A program made the translations under genes and the position numbers. This document shows positions 51,413-60,519 of a DNA stretch of 64,000 nt, in pieces; positions within the stretch are counted from its first letter, which is position 1, and the number at the start of each line of letters is the position of its first letter. Origin of the DNA: Neptuniibacter sp047778045. Lineage in GTDB: Bacteria; Pseudomonadota; Gammaproteobacteria; Pseudomonadales; Balneatricaceae. The notes under the pieces were generated by a model. It was not told the DNA's origin. It worked only from the letters and a program-made list of their open reading frames with translations, and ran no database searches. Where the stretch lies: contig NZ_CP180545.1 in assembly GCF_047778045.1 (NCBI RefSeq), forward strand, positions 868,001 through 932,000. Direction: 5' to 3'.

Positions 51413-53107
51413 ATGAATAACGTTATCTATCTATTTTTACGGCGCTTAAGGGTGCCGTTAATTACTCTGATTGTTGTTTACTCCATCTCAGTACTTGGAT
51501 TTGTACTTATACCTGGAGAGGATGATCAGGGTAATGTTTACCGAATGGATTTCTTCCATGCGGTTTATTTCGTGTCCTTTATGGGGTCTACCATCGGCTT
51601 TGGTGAAATTCCTTATGAATTCACCTCTGCTCAACGTATGTGGACGCTCTTTTGTATCTACGCCACGGTAATCGCTTGGTTATACGGTATAGGTACGACA
51701 CTGGCGCTGATACAAGAACCCGTATTTGGCCGCATGATGCGCAGGCGTTCCTTTACTGCAGATGTTCGCCAGATGAACGAGCCATTTTATTTGATCTGTG
51801 GTTATGGCGTGACCGGGAGTGTCGTTGTTCGACAGCTGGCACGACGTGACATCCGCGTGGTTGTTGTTGATATCAATCAGGACAAAATAGATGCGTTAGA
51901 GATGGATGAGTTACCTGTCTCTGTTTCCGCGCTGTGTGCCGATGCCTCGCTTCCCGATGTCTTAGATGCAGCAGGCCTGCAACATCCTAAATGTATAGGC
52001 ATCATGGCGTTAACGAACCATGATCAGGTCAACCTCTCCATATCGATCGCTAGTAAACTGCTTAATCCTGAGCGGATGGTGATCAGTCGTACCGAATCTG
52101 ATATTACCTCTGCCAATCTAAAATCTTTTGGTACAGATCTGGTGGTGGACCCGTTCCGGACTTACGCCCAGTATCTGTCTTTAGCGGCTCATGCGCCTTA
52201 TATGCATCTGGTCTATGACTGGATTCACAATCCATTCCATCGTCCGCTTTCCAGCGTCTATCAGCGTACAAAAGGACGTTGGATTATCTGTGGGCATGGT
52301 CGTTTTGGCCGAGCTTTGTATCGGGACTTTGATGAAAGCGATGTCGAACTGACGGTTTTAGATATTGATGCAGAAAAAATAAAAGACCTTCCACATCAAG
52401 TAACCGGCGTCGGTACTGAAGCGGTTACACTGATGGAAGCGGGGATTATGGATGCGGTGGGTATCGTTGCCGGTACTAATAATGATGCCGATAACCTCTC
52501 CATCATGATGACGGCTAGGGAATTGAATCCGAAACTCCTGACAGTGGTTAGGCAGAACATCCACGCCAATAGCTTGGTTTTCAAAAACAGCCGTGCCGAT
52601 TTTATTATGGAGCCGGGGCGTATTATTGCTAACCGTATCCTTGCGCATGTTAAATCTCCGCTAGTGCCTATATTTATCGAAGAGATGCGGGATAAATTTG
52701 ACGATGTCTGGGCGCATACATTGATTAATCGTATGAGCAGTGTGGTAGGGGACAGGGAGTTAGATAGCTGGGCCTATACTGTAGGCGAGAAGGAAACACC
52801 TGCTTTTATGGAAGCAAAGAGGCAGGGCTTCGAGTTGACGCTTTCTTTGTTCTTTAAAGACCCTCACAATCGTAAGAAAAATCTACATGCCTTTCCTCTG
52901 ATGTTAAAGCGTGGAGATTTTATCGATATGCTGCCCGGAGAGTTGGATGAGCTACAAGAGGGCGATGAAGTCCTTATTTGTGGTTTAAATAAATCCAATC
53001 GCCGTATGCAATGGACTGTAAATAATTATAATGTCCTGCACTATGTCATTACGGGCAATGATGCGAGTAACAGTCTACTTTCGCGTTTTTTGCAGAAGAA
53101 TAAATAA
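51413..53107 (+). CDS. Two-RCK potassium channel protein (2TM pore plus two TrkA-N domains)
   Basis: 564 residues. First membrane helix about 14-34, pore region with selectivity filter TIGFGE at 60-65, second helix about 75-98. Two cytoplasmic RCK units follow, each with a Rossmann loop: GYGVTG at 129-134 and GHGRFG at 293-298, both with an acidic residue at the end of strand 2 (VVDIN and VLDID) favouring NAD(H)-type binding. A third TrkA-C-like region is at the end. The filter departs from canonical TVGYGD by Phe and Glu. Potassium selectivity is inferred. Follows the small membrane protein by 20 bp. Confidence 0.9.
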   Translation: MNNVIYLFLRRLRVPLITLIVVYSISVLGFVLIPGEDDQGNVYRMDFFHAVYFVSFMGSTIGFGEIPYEFTSAQRMWTLFCIYATVIAWLYGIGTTLALIQEPVFGRMMRRRSFTADVRQMNEPFYLICGYGVTGSVVVRQLARRDIRVVVVDINQDKIDALEMDELPVSVSALCADASLPDVLDAAGLQHPKCIGIMALTNHDQVNLSISIASKLLNPERMVISRTESDITSANLKSFGTDLVVDPFRTYAQYLSLAAHAPYMHLVYDWIHNPFHRPLSSVYQRTKGRWIICGHGRFGRALYRDFDESDVELTVLDIDAEKIKDLPHQVTGVGTEAVTLMEAGIMDAVGIVAGTNNDADNLSIMMTARELNPKLLTVVRQNIHANSLVFKNSRADFIMEPGRIIANRILAHVKSPLVPIFIEEMRDKFDDVWAHTLINRMSSVVGDRELDSWAYTVGEKETPAFMEAKRQGFELTLSLFFKDPHNRKKNLHAFPLMLKRGDFIDMLPGELDELQEGDEVLICGLNKSNRRMQWTVNNYNVLHYVITGNDASNSLLSRFLQKNK

Positions 53108-53124
53108 GGCTTTCGAGGTCATAT

Positions 53125-54012
53125 TTGGCTTATCTACTGTTGACGCTTACCACGCTTTTTTGGGCGGGTAACTTTGTTTTAGCGCGTGCTTTTTCTGTTG
53201 ATATTCCTCCGATTACGCTAGCGTTGATTCGTTGGTCATTAGCGTTCGTTATTTTATTACCTTTTGCTATCCCCGCCATTTATAAGCATCGCGATGTAAT
53301 TCGTCAGTATTGGCCTAGGTTGGTGCTGTTTGGTGCTTTGAGTGTGGCTGGTTTCAACACCTTAGCTTATATCGGTTTGCAAACGACGACCGCTATGAAT
53401 GGCACGTTGATGCAATCTTCAATGCCGATCATGATTCTCTGTATGAGCACATTAGTGCTTCGAGAGTCTGCATCGATGCGGCAATGGTTAGGTGTATTGC
53501 TTTCGCTATTAGGTGTTTTAGCGTTGATCAGTAAAGGTGATCCTGAGGCTTTAATGTCGCTGAATTTCAACAGTGGTGACCTTTGGGTGTTACTCGCAAT
53601 GTTTGTTTGGGCTTGTTACAGCCTAGCGTTGCGTTGGAAACCGAAAGAGATGAGTGGGTTTGCGTTCTTCTCGGTTTCTTTAACCGTAGGGGTGATTATT
53701 CTAGTACCGCTTTCAATGTTGGAAACCGAGAGAGCTTTGCAGATTAAGTGGGATACGGATCTGATCTTACTGATCTCTTACTTAGCAGTATTCCCCTCGA
53801 TTCTGGCTTATCTTTTCTGGAATTACGGTGTTGAGAAGCTCGGTGCGCATAAAGCAGGGTTGTTTATTCACCAAGTGCCAATGTGGGGAATTGTATTGTC
53901 GGTGATTTTCCTTGCAGAGCAGGTTCAGGCTTTTCATTTATGGGGTATCGCTTTAATATTCACAGGGATTTATCTTGCTGTAGTTGCCGGTACGGTTGCC
54001 GGTAAAAGTTAG
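53125..54012 (+). CDS. EamA/DMT-superfamily transporter
   Basis: 295 residues with ten membrane spans in two EamA repeats (about 3-135 and 150-290). Motifs include LFWAGNFVLARAF at the start and AYLFWNYGVEKLGAHKAGLF in the second half. A TTG at 53125 is the likely start, with GAGG 8 nt upstream; no ATG fits the conserved N-terminus. Substrate unknown: the family covers amino acid, nucleotide and drug exporters. Follows the channel gene by 17 bp, so it may share its transcript. Confidence 0.88.
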   Translation: MAYLLLTLTTLFWAGNFVLARAFSVDIPPITLALIRWSLAFVILLPFAIPAIYKHRDVIRQYWPRLVLFGALSVAGFNTLAYIGLQTTTAMNGTLMQSSMPIMILCMSTLVLRESASMRQWLGVLLSLLGVLALISKGDPEALMSLNFNSGDLWVLLAMFVWACYSLALRWKPKEMSGFAFFSVSLTVGVIILVPLSMLETERALQIKWDTDLILLISYLAVFPSILAYLFWNYGVEKLGAHKAGLFIHQVPMWGIVLSVIFLAEQVQAFHLWGIALIFTGIYLAVVAGTVAGKS

Positions 54013-54028
54013 TTATTTAGGAGAAACA

Positions 54029-54919
54029 ATGCGGACTTTTTTGGTTACTTTAATGGCGGTATTTTTGATTTCGCTTCCTATCGCTGAGACAGCTGAAGCT
54101 AAACGCTTTGGTGGTGGTTCTTCATTTGGTAAAAGCTTTTCTTCACCTAAAAAATCACAGCCTGCTCAACAGCAACAAAAGCAAGCTGATAAAACGACAA
54201 CAAATACAACTACAGCACCTAAGAAAAAAGGTTTTGGTGGTTTGATGGCTGGTTTGTTGGCGGGTGGTATTTTTGGCGCGTTACTATTCGGTGGGGCGTT
54301 TGAAGGTCTGCAGTTTATGGATCTGATTCTGATCGCTGCGGTGATCTTTATTGTTTACAAAATCTTCTCGATGCGAAAACAGGCGCAGCGTCCGGATTAC
54401 GCAACGCAAGGTGGTCATGGGCAAGGTCAGCCTTATACACCAGAACAGCAGCCACAGCCAATGCAGCGCGAAGCTCAAACTGAGAACGTGCAGGAGTTTA
54501 AACCAATGCCTGCTTATGATTCCGGTTGGGGTGATTCTGCTGAGATCGAGATTCCTTCTTGGTTTAATAAAGACGCATTTTTGGAAGGTTCCCGTGAGCA
54601 CTTTGTAAACCTACAAAAGGCTTGGGATCGTTCTGATTGGGACGAAATCCGTACTTATACTTCTGAAGAGTTGTTTAATGCGCTTCAGCAAGAGCGTGCT
54701 AAGTCACCAGCTGATCAGGTAACAGAAGTGGTATCGGTTATGTCTGAGTTAGCTAACTTCATCACTCAAGAAGATGAGGTGATTGTGAGCATTAACTTCT
54801 ACGGTTGGTTGAAAGAGAATGCCTCTGAAGCGACTGAGTTTAATGAAACGTGGCATTTGGCACGTGATATGACTAAAGAAAATGCGGATTGGTTTATCGT
54901 AGGTATCGAGCAAAACTAA
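54029..54919 (+). CDS. Tim44-like domain membrane protein
   Basis: 296 residues from ATG 54029, with AGGAG upstream. Signal-like segment 1-24 ending in AEAKRFGGGSSFGKS, a Gln-, Lys- and Thr-rich linker, a glycine-rich membrane segment (GGLMAGLLAGGIFGALLFGG) and a second span (FMDLILIAAVIFIVYKIF). The C-terminal half (about 170-296) is a Tim44/NTF2-like domain: FLEGSREHFVNLQKAWDRSD and WHLARDMTKENADWFIVGI. Such proteins are widespread in proteobacteria, often annotated Tim44-like; a role in envelope homeostasis is unproven. Closed by a strong terminator. Confidence 0.88.
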   Translation: MRTFLVTLMAVFLISLPIAETAEAKRFGGGSSFGKSFSSPKKSQPAQQQQKQADKTTTNTTTAPKKKGFGGLMAGLLAGGIFGALLFGGAFEGLQFMDLILIAAVIFIVYKIFSMRKQAQRPDYATQGGHGQGQPYTPEQQPQPMQREAQTENVQEFKPMPAYDSGWGDSAEIEIPSWFNKDAFLEGSREHFVNLQKAWDRSDWDEIRTYTSEELFNALQQERAKSPADQVTEVVSVMSELANFITQEDEVIVSINFYGWLKENASEATEFNETWHLARDMTKENADWFIVGIEQN

Positions 54920-54935
54920 GCTGATACCCACCACT

Positions 54936-54968
54936 AAAAAAGCCAAAGCAATATGCTTTGGCTTTTTT
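54936..54968. terminator. Bidirectional terminator between the Tim44-like gene and yaaA
   Basis: A-run, AGCCAAAGCA (54941-54950), loop ATA, TGCTTTGGCT (54954-54963) and a T-run to 54968. Perfect 10 bp stem serving convergent genes. Confidence 0.94.
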
Positions 54969-54991
54969 GTATCTGGGATAAGCGAAGAGGT

Positions 54992-55768
54992 TTACTCTTC
55001 GTGATCGCGGATGAATGTCCAAGTATCGCCTTCAGACATGCTCTCAGCGAAACGGTAACCTTCAAGATCAAAGCCTTTTAAGTCTTCAGGGTTTTCGATC
55101 TTGTTTTGAATAATGTAGCGGGTCATCAAACCTCGAGCTTTTTTAGCGTAGAAGCTGATCATCTTATATTGACCATTCTTCCAGTCTTTAAACGCTGGTG
55201 TAATGATACGTGCGGAGATGTTTTTCTCTTTAGCTGCTTTGTAGTACTCATTAGAAGCAAGGTTGATCAGTACCTGCTCTTTCTGCTCAGAAAGCTCTTG
55301 ATTCAATCGCTCACAGATCTGAGTACCCCAGAATTCGTATAGGTTTTTACCGCGGCTATTCGACAGCTTTGTGCCCATCTCTAAGCGATAGGGTTGCATC
55401 AGATCGAGCGGTTTCAACACGCCATAAAGACCTGAAAGGATGCGTAGGTGATCCTGTGCAAAAGCTAGGTCTTCTTCCGATAAGGTTTCAGCGTCTAACC
55501 CTGTGTATACATCACCTTTAAATGCTAGAACTGCTTGTTTAGCGTTCTCAGTATTGAATTCAGGTGTCCATGATTCATAACGGGCAACGTTTAAACTGGC
55601 TAGTTTGTCGCTCAACTTCATCATCTGAGCAATATCCTGTACGGAATGCTTTTTCAGTTCATCAATGAGAAGTTGGGAATGATCAAGAAACTCTGGCTGG
55701 CTGTATGTTTCAGTGACAGGGGCAGTTTCATAATCCAGAGTTTTGGCAGGTGATACGACAATCAGCAT
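54992..55768 (-). CDS. yaaA: Peroxide stress protein YaaA (DUF328)
   Basis: 258 residues, the normal length. Known in E. coli as an OxyR-regulated protein that limits free intracellular iron during peroxide stress, with DNA-binding properties reported. Motifs: VVSPAKTLDYE at the N-terminus, FKGDVYTGLDAETL, LRILSGLYGVLKPLDLMQPYRLEMG, INLASNEYYKA, and MISFYAKKARGLMTRYII near the C-terminus. Single-gene unit. Confidence 0.95.
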   Translation of the reverse strand: MLIVVSPAKTLDYETAPVTETYSQPEFLDHSQLLIDELKKHSVQDIAQMMKLSDKLASLNVARYESWTPEFNTENAKQAVLAFKGDVYTGLDAETLSEEDLAFAQDHLRILSGLYGVLKPLDLMQPYRLEMGTKLSNSRGKNLYEFWGTQICERLNQELSEQKEQVLINLASNEYYKAAKEKNISARIITPAFKDWKNGQYKMISFYAKKARGLMTRYIIQNKIENPEDLKGFDLEGYRFAESMSEGDTWTFIRDHEE

Positions 55769-55826
55769 AGGAAGAATCTATCTTTGCAGTAAAAAGTCTA
55801 TAGATAATAACCCTGTCTGTAGATAC

Positions 55827-55855
55827 AAAAAAGGCCATTTTTAATATGGCCTTTT
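55827..55855. terminator. Terminator between yaaA and the 91-residue membrane gene
   Basis: A-run (55827-55832), GGCCAT (55833-55838), ATGGCC (55846-55851) and four Ts. On the minus strand it ends in six Ts, so it best fits the minus-strand gene stopping at 55876. Confidence 0.82.
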
Positions 55856-55875
55856 CTGGATCGAATCATCTGCAA

Positions 55876-56151
55876 TTAAGAGGCGGTTCGTTTCTTGTAA
55901 AGCGTATGAGCAACAGTGCAGATGGCTGTGCCAACACAGACGAGTAGCGCTGGAATCAATGGGTTTTCTAACGTGCCGGTGATCTTCATTAAAAGACCAG
56001 AAATAAGGAAACCGCCAAACAGGCATAAAATGCCCGACATTACACACATTACGATTGCATTGAGATTACGCTCAGGGCTTTGAAAAATGTACCAGCCGGC
56101 ACTGGCAAACAGAGCGGATAAAGTAACCCAGGAAGCGATAGAATCAGTCAT
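55876..56151 (-). CDS. Small integral membrane protein, unknown function
   Basis: 91 residues with three hydrophobic segments: IASWVTLSALFASAGWYIF, AIVMCVMSGILCLFGGFLISGLLM, and LIPALLVCVGTAICTVAHTLY, followed by KKRTAS. No family recognised. It has its own downstream terminator and is divergent from trpS, which supports a real gene. Coding potential rests on the consistent topology. Confidence 0.6.
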   Translation of the reverse strand: MTDSIASWVTLSALFASAGWYIFQSPERNLNAIVMCVMSGILCLFGGFLISGLLMKITGTLENPLIPALLVCVGTAICTVAHTLYKKRTAS

Positions 56152-56374
56152 AAAATTCTCAGTATTGTTATTGTTGTAGGCCTATTAAGCCCTAACCTAG
56201 CAGCGCTGTCATCTCGACATTGGGTGGATACAAGAAACAGCAAAGGAATAGTGAGGGTTATGGGGGCAACCTCCACGTTTTTTCGGTATTATAACCGCCA
56301 TTAAATTAGTGACATATATTGAGTTGCCACATTTTTTATAGCGGGCAACGCCATGCATATTAGAGAAGTGAATA

Positions 56375-57652
56375 ATGGATAAGAAAACTGTTCTGACGGG
56401 TATCACTACTACAGGTACACCTCACATTGGGAATTACTTGGGTGCGATTAAGCCTGCCATCGAAATGAGTCAGACAGGTGAGTACAACAACTGCTATTTC
56501 CTAGCTGATTTCCACGCATTAATTAAGTGCCACGATCCAGAGCGTGTTGCTCAGTCAACGCGTGAGATCGCAGCGACTTGGTTGGCACTAGGCTTAGATA
56601 CAGATAAAGCGACGTTCTACCGCCAAACAGATATCCCTGAGATCACGGAACTAACGTGGATTCTAACCTGCATGTGTTCTAAAGGTCTTATGAACCGTGC
56701 TCACGCTTACAAAGCTTCTGTTGATGCTAACCGCGATGCGGGTAGCAGCGATCTGGATGATGGCATCACCATGGGTCTGTTCAGCTACCCAATCCTAATG
56801 GCAGCTGACATCTTGATGTTTAATGCCGATCTTATTCCAGTAGGTAAGGATCAGATTCAACACATTGAGATGGCACGTGATATGGCGGGCCGTTTTAACC
56901 ACACTTACGAAAACCTATTCACATTGCCAGAAGCGGTAGTGGATGAGCAGACTCAGCTAATTCCGGGTCTGGATGGTCGTAAGATGTCGAAAAGCTACGA
57001 CAACACGATTCCGTTGTTTGCTTCTGCTGATGAGCTATATAAGTTGATTAAGCAGATCAAAACGGATACGCGCGAGCCGGGCGAGCCTAAAGATGCTGAT
57101 AACAGCACAATCTTCCAGCTATACAACTGCTTTGCTAATGAAAATGAAGCAGCTGCAATGCGCAAGCAGTTCGAAAACGGTATCGGTTGGGGTGATGCGA
57201 AGAAGGAACTATTTGAGTTCCTAGACGCAAAACTGTCTGCTCCACGTGCTCGCTACAACGAGTTGATGAACGATCTTGGTGAAGTGGAAGAGGTTCTACA
57301 GAAAGGTGCAGCGAAAGCACGTGAAATCACTGTGCCGTTGATGGATAAAGCGCGTATTGCGGCTGGTATCCGTCCATTAACTTACGTACCAGAAGCGAAG
57401 ACGGAAGTTAAAAAGAAGAAAGAGAAGTCTGCAGAAGAGATCGCACGTGCAGAAGAAGGCCGTCGTCGCGGTATTTTGATGCAGCTTAAACCTCTGCTTG
57501 AGCAAGTTGAGCAAGCTGATGATAAAGCTGCGGCTGCGCAATCTGTTATTGCTGAGAAAACGGCTCAGGTTGAAGGCTTGAAGAAAAAGCAGAAGCAGAA
57601 AGCTCAGAACGAGCTTGATCTACTTCAAGAAGAGCTAGCAGCTTACCTATAA
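56375..57652 (+). CDS. trpS: Tryptophanyl-tRNA synthetase (long form)
   Basis: Charges tRNA-Trp. 425 residues; most bacterial enzymes have about 330-340. Class I signatures: GTPHIGN (HIGH-type) at 14-20 and GRKMSKS near 200. The N-terminal TGITTTGTPHIGNYLGAI and FLADFHALIK segments mark the second bacterial TrpRS type, also found in Pseudomonas. The last 80 residues form a Lys-, Glu- and Ala-rich helical tail (VKKKKEKSAEEIARAEEGRR onward) likely to be a coiled coil. The 223 bp upstream contain GC-rich hairpins but no convincing leader peptide. Confidence 0.95.
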   Translation: MDKKTVLTGITTTGTPHIGNYLGAIKPAIEMSQTGEYNNCYFLADFHALIKCHDPERVAQSTREIAATWLALGLDTDKATFYRQTDIPEITELTWILTCMCSKGLMNRAHAYKASVDANRDAGSSDLDDGITMGLFSYPILMAADILMFNADLIPVGKDQIQHIEMARDMAGRFNHTYENLFTLPEAVVDEQTQLIPGLDGRKMSKSYDNTIPLFASADELYKLIKQIKTDTREPGEPKDADNSTIFQLYNCFANENEAAAMRKQFENGIGWGDAKKELFEFLDAKLSAPRARYNELMNDLGEVEEVLQKGAAKAREITVPLMDKARIAAGIRPLTYVPEAKTEVKKKKEKSAEEIARAEEGRRRGILMQLKPLLEQVEQADDKAAAAQSVIAEKTAQVEGLKKKQKQKAQNELDLLQEELAAYL

Positions 57653-57674
57653 ATCTAAAAAGGCTAAGTTAAAT

Positions 57675-58517
57675 ATGTTTACGACAATCGTTAACGCCGA
57701 AGAGCTTCAGAATCACATATCAGAATCTGATTGGGTGGTTTTTGATTGTCGTTTTAACTTAGCGGATACCTCGGCGGGTAAAAATGCCTACCTTGAAGGG
57801 CATATTCCAGGGGCGATCTATCTCGATCTTGATCAGGATCTGTCCTCGTCGATTACACCAGAAACAGGACGACATCCGTTGCCTGATTTAGAACGGTTTG
57901 TCGCTCGTTTAGTGCAGTCGGGAGTGAGCAATAACACTCAAGTCGTTGTTTATGACGATTGTGCTGGGGCCATGGCGGCGCGTTGCTGGTGGTTGTTACG
58001 TTTGGTGGGGCATAAAGCGGTAGCGGTGTTGGATGGTGGTCTACCTGCTTGGCAGTTGCTAAGCGGTGAGTTAAATGATCATATCCCACAACCGACTTCT
58101 ACTGCTTATACATCCTCGTTGCAGCAAAATCAGAATCTGACGGTCTCAGAGGTTGAACAGGCACTTGATGCTCAGTCCATCTATCTTGTTGATGCTCGTG
58201 CAGCCGAGCGCTATAGAGGCGAAGTGGAGCCAATCGATCCTATCGCTGGTCATGTTCCAAGTGCTTTAAACCGTCCACTGACTGATAACTTAGCCGAGGG
58301 TAAATTTAAGCCTGCAGCTCAGCTTCGTGAAGAGTGGTTAAGCGTCTTAGGCGGTAAATCGGTCGAAGCCGTTGTTCACATGTGTGGCTCCGGTGTGACA
58401 GCTTGTCACAATCAATTGGCGATGGAAATTGCGGGATTGAGCGGTAGCCGGGTTTATAGTGGTTCTTGGAGCGAGTGGATCAGAGATCCAGCTCGTCCAA
58501 TTGCGACTAAGTCCTAA
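57675..58517 (+). CDS. sseA: 3-mercaptopyruvate/thiosulfate sulfurtransferase (two-domain rhodanese)
   Basis: Transfers sulfane sulfur from 3-mercaptopyruvate or thiosulfate to acceptors. 280 residues in two rhodanese domains: an inactive N-terminal one (WVVFDCRFNLADTSAGKNAYLEGHIPGAIYLD split over residues 16-48) and the catalytic C-terminal one with YLVDARAAERYRGEVEPIDP and active-site loop CGSGVTACHN. The CGSGVTA loop points to mercaptopyruvate as substrate. 22 bp after trpS; it stops 2 bp from the convergent DUF547 gene. Confidence 0.88.
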   Translation: MFTTIVNAEELQNHISESDWVVFDCRFNLADTSAGKNAYLEGHIPGAIYLDLDQDLSSSITPETGRHPLPDLERFVARLVQSGVSNNTQVVVYDDCAGAMAARCWWLLRLVGHKAVAVLDGGLPAWQLLSGELNDHIPQPTSTAYTSSLQQNQNLTVSEVEQALDAQSIYLVDARAAERYRGEVEPIDPIAGHVPSALNRPLTDNLAEGKFKPAAQLREEWLSVLGGKSVEAVVHMCGSGVTACHNQLAMEIAGLSGSRVYSGSWSEWIRDPARPIATKS

Positions 58518-58519
58518 AT

Positions 58520-59344
58520 TTATCTACCAATCTCATTAAGATTCCAGTCGTAGTGATAGTCTGAAACCTCTGTAGTGTGTTTCAGTTTCTCTTTTAGATC
58601 AGCATTGGCGTATTGCTTTAGGTGCTCGATCAGCTCACTTTCGCTGTTGCCGAAATCCTCTTTAAACCACTTATAGATACTGGAAAGGTGCAGTTCCTTA
58701 CCTTCAAAGCGTGCGCCTCGAGGGTGGTTGATATAATCCTTAGCGCCTTGATTTAGAAGTTGTTCGCTATTGTCTGCGGTAAAGGCCTGCGGTTGAAGGT
58801 TTGGGCAGCCGATTGATGCACAATTAACGGCATAGTGGATGCGTGGGTCTTTCCAAATAGGGCGGAGAATGCGATGTTCAATATCGTCTAGGCTTAGTTG
58901 TTTCCCATTCACTGCTAGCAGTTGTTTTTTCCACGGACCATCGCTGAAAAAGCCCGGTGAAATATCGATATCCCGAATCGACTTCACGGGGTAATGATCC
59001 AGAATCACATCAACCGTCAGCGCGTTATATAAATTGATCCAATAAGCTTGCTGTTCAGCGCGGTTGTATTGATGAATATTAATGTCAGCCAGGTTCTGTA
59101 GATAAGCTTTAAGTTCAGTTCTATCTGCTTTAGATACATTGGCGTAGTTGATCAGATTGATGCCATCAGAAGAGCGCTTAACATAGCGTTGAAGGGTTCG
59201 GTCCCAAGCAGAATGGTTGATAGTGGCTGTGCTTGATTGATCATGTTTAAGCCAAAAATCCCAAAGTTCGGCACTTGGGGCTGCAATAGCTAGGGTACTG
59301 AAAAGCCATAGGCTGGCTGTTGCTAAGAATTTGTTTATCATCAT
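58520..59344 (-). CDS. Exported DUF547 protein
   Basis: 274 residues. Signal peptide FLATASLWLFSTLAIAAPSAE (cleavage near residue 22). The mature region is a DUF547 domain: NLINYANVSKADRTELKAYL, QQAYWINLYNALTVDVILDHYP, and RIHYAVNCASIGCPNLQPQAF, which carries the conserved Cys pair. No enzyme activity is established for the family. Single-gene unit, convergent with sseA at 2 bp. Confidence 0.88.
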   Translation of the reverse strand: MMINKFLATASLWLFSTLAIAAPSAELWDFWLKHDQSSTATINHSAWDRTLQRYVKRSSDGINLINYANVSKADRTELKAYLQNLADINIHQYNRAEQQAYWINLYNALTVDVILDHYPVKSIRDIDISPGFFSDGPWKKQLLAVNGKQLSLDDIEHRILRPIWKDPRIHYAVNCASIGCPNLQPQAFTADNSEQLLNQGAKDYINHPRGARFEGKELHLSSIYKWFKEDFGNSESELIEHLKQYANADLKEKLKHTTEVSDYHYDWNLNEIGR

Positions 59345-59531
59345 TCATTACTGTTCATTAAAAGCGTGTTTTAAGTGTGACTTTGAATGTTGCTGAAAAT
59401 TCCCTTACATAATATTTTTAAAACACTATTTAAAAGATCTATTGAAGCGATCAATTTAAATCAATGTTGGCAATGGTAAGATCCCTCTATACTGTGATGG
59501 TAATTATTGAGGGGATTTTGAGGACATTGTT

Positions 59532-60458
59532 ATGGCGCAGTATCAAAAGGGTGTGATTGCAGAGGCCAGCCCATTTGCTCTTTTTCTGACGTTTAATCAA
59601 ACTCGAACAGCAGATGCGTTAAGCAGGGTAAAACAGCTACTAGCAAAGGTACCTAGCCTTGAGCGTGAATTTAACCAAAGTCATCCAGATGGTGAGATTC
59701 ATATCGTTGCTGCGATCGGTAGCCACTATTGGTCGCAACTGCAGATTGGACCGGCACCGAGTGCTCTTAAGCCATTCCCAAATTTTGAAAATGGTGAAAA
59801 CATTGCACCTAATACACCTGTAGATCTGTTTTTCCATATTCGATCTCAAGGGAAAGACCTTAACTTTTTAGTTGCGCAGAAGCTTCGAGAGGAGCTAGCT
59901 GATGCGGTAACGCTAGTTGAAGAGGTCGAAGGCTTTAGATATCTGGATTCGCGCGATCTTACTGGTTTTGTCGATGGTACTGAAAACCCTGAAGGAGATA
60001 ACCGAGTCAGTGTGGCGGTTGTAGGTGAAGAGGATGCCCAGTTTAGTGGCGGTTCGTATATTCATATTCAACGCTACGAGCACAATATGCCATTCTGGAA
60101 CGCTCAGCCAACTAAACTGCAGGAAGATACTGTCGGGCGAACTAAAACGGATAACATTGAGTACCCATCCTCAGAAAAAGCACTCACAGCGCATACCAAA
60201 CGGACTTCGCTAAAAGATGCTGATGGCAACTCCATCGAAATACTCAGGCATAGTATGCCTTACGGTGATACTCAGACGTGCGGGTTACTTTTCGCTAGTT
60301 ACTGCCGTACACCGGATAACTTTACACTGATGCTGCAAAGCATGATCGAGGGTGATGGTCATGGTCATACTGATCACCTTTTGAAATATACTCGTGCGGT
60401 CACAGGGCATGCACTATTCGCACCGTCGGCTTCGTTTCTTGAGTCGTTGGTTGATTAA
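59532..60458 (+). CDS. DyP-type heme peroxidase (YfeX-like)
   Basis: Dye-decolourising peroxidase. 308 residues, no signal peptide, so cytoplasmic. Distal heme motif GFVDGTENP with the catalytic Asp near residue 150, FSGGSYIHIQRYEHNMPFWN, the proximal His region near 215-225, and GLLFASYCRTPDNFTLML at the C-terminal end. Closest to the YfeX branch; the physiological substrate is not known. AGGA lies 8 nt before the ATG. Upstream TATACT (59488) with TTGGCA (59467) is a promoter candidate with a short 15 bp spacer. Confidence 0.93.
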   Translation: MAQYQKGVIAEASPFALFLTFNQTRTADALSRVKQLLAKVPSLEREFNQSHPDGEIHIVAAIGSHYWSQLQIGPAPSALKPFPNFENGENIAPNTPVDLFFHIRSQGKDLNFLVAQKLREELADAVTLVEEVEGFRYLDSRDLTGFVDGTENPEGDNRVSVAVVGEEDAQFSGGSYIHIQRYEHNMPFWNAQPTKLQEDTVGRTKTDNIEYPSSEKALTAHTKRTSLKDADGNSIEILRHSMPYGDTQTCGLLFASYCRTPDNFTLMLQSMIEGDGHGHTDHLLKYTRAVTGHALFAPSASFLESLVD

Positions 60459-60519
60459 TAAGCAGGGTGACTGAGTTTGGGCTAGGCTTAAGGGCATGCT
60501 TATAAAAAGAGTCGATACC

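Noticed and set aside
56152..56374. Tryptophan leader peptide or T-box before trpS
   Set aside because: The only short frame downstream of the first hairpin (start about 56260) has no Trp codons, and no T-box motif is visible. The hairpins at 56253-56273 and 56323-56349 are imperfect or short, so they are not called as features.
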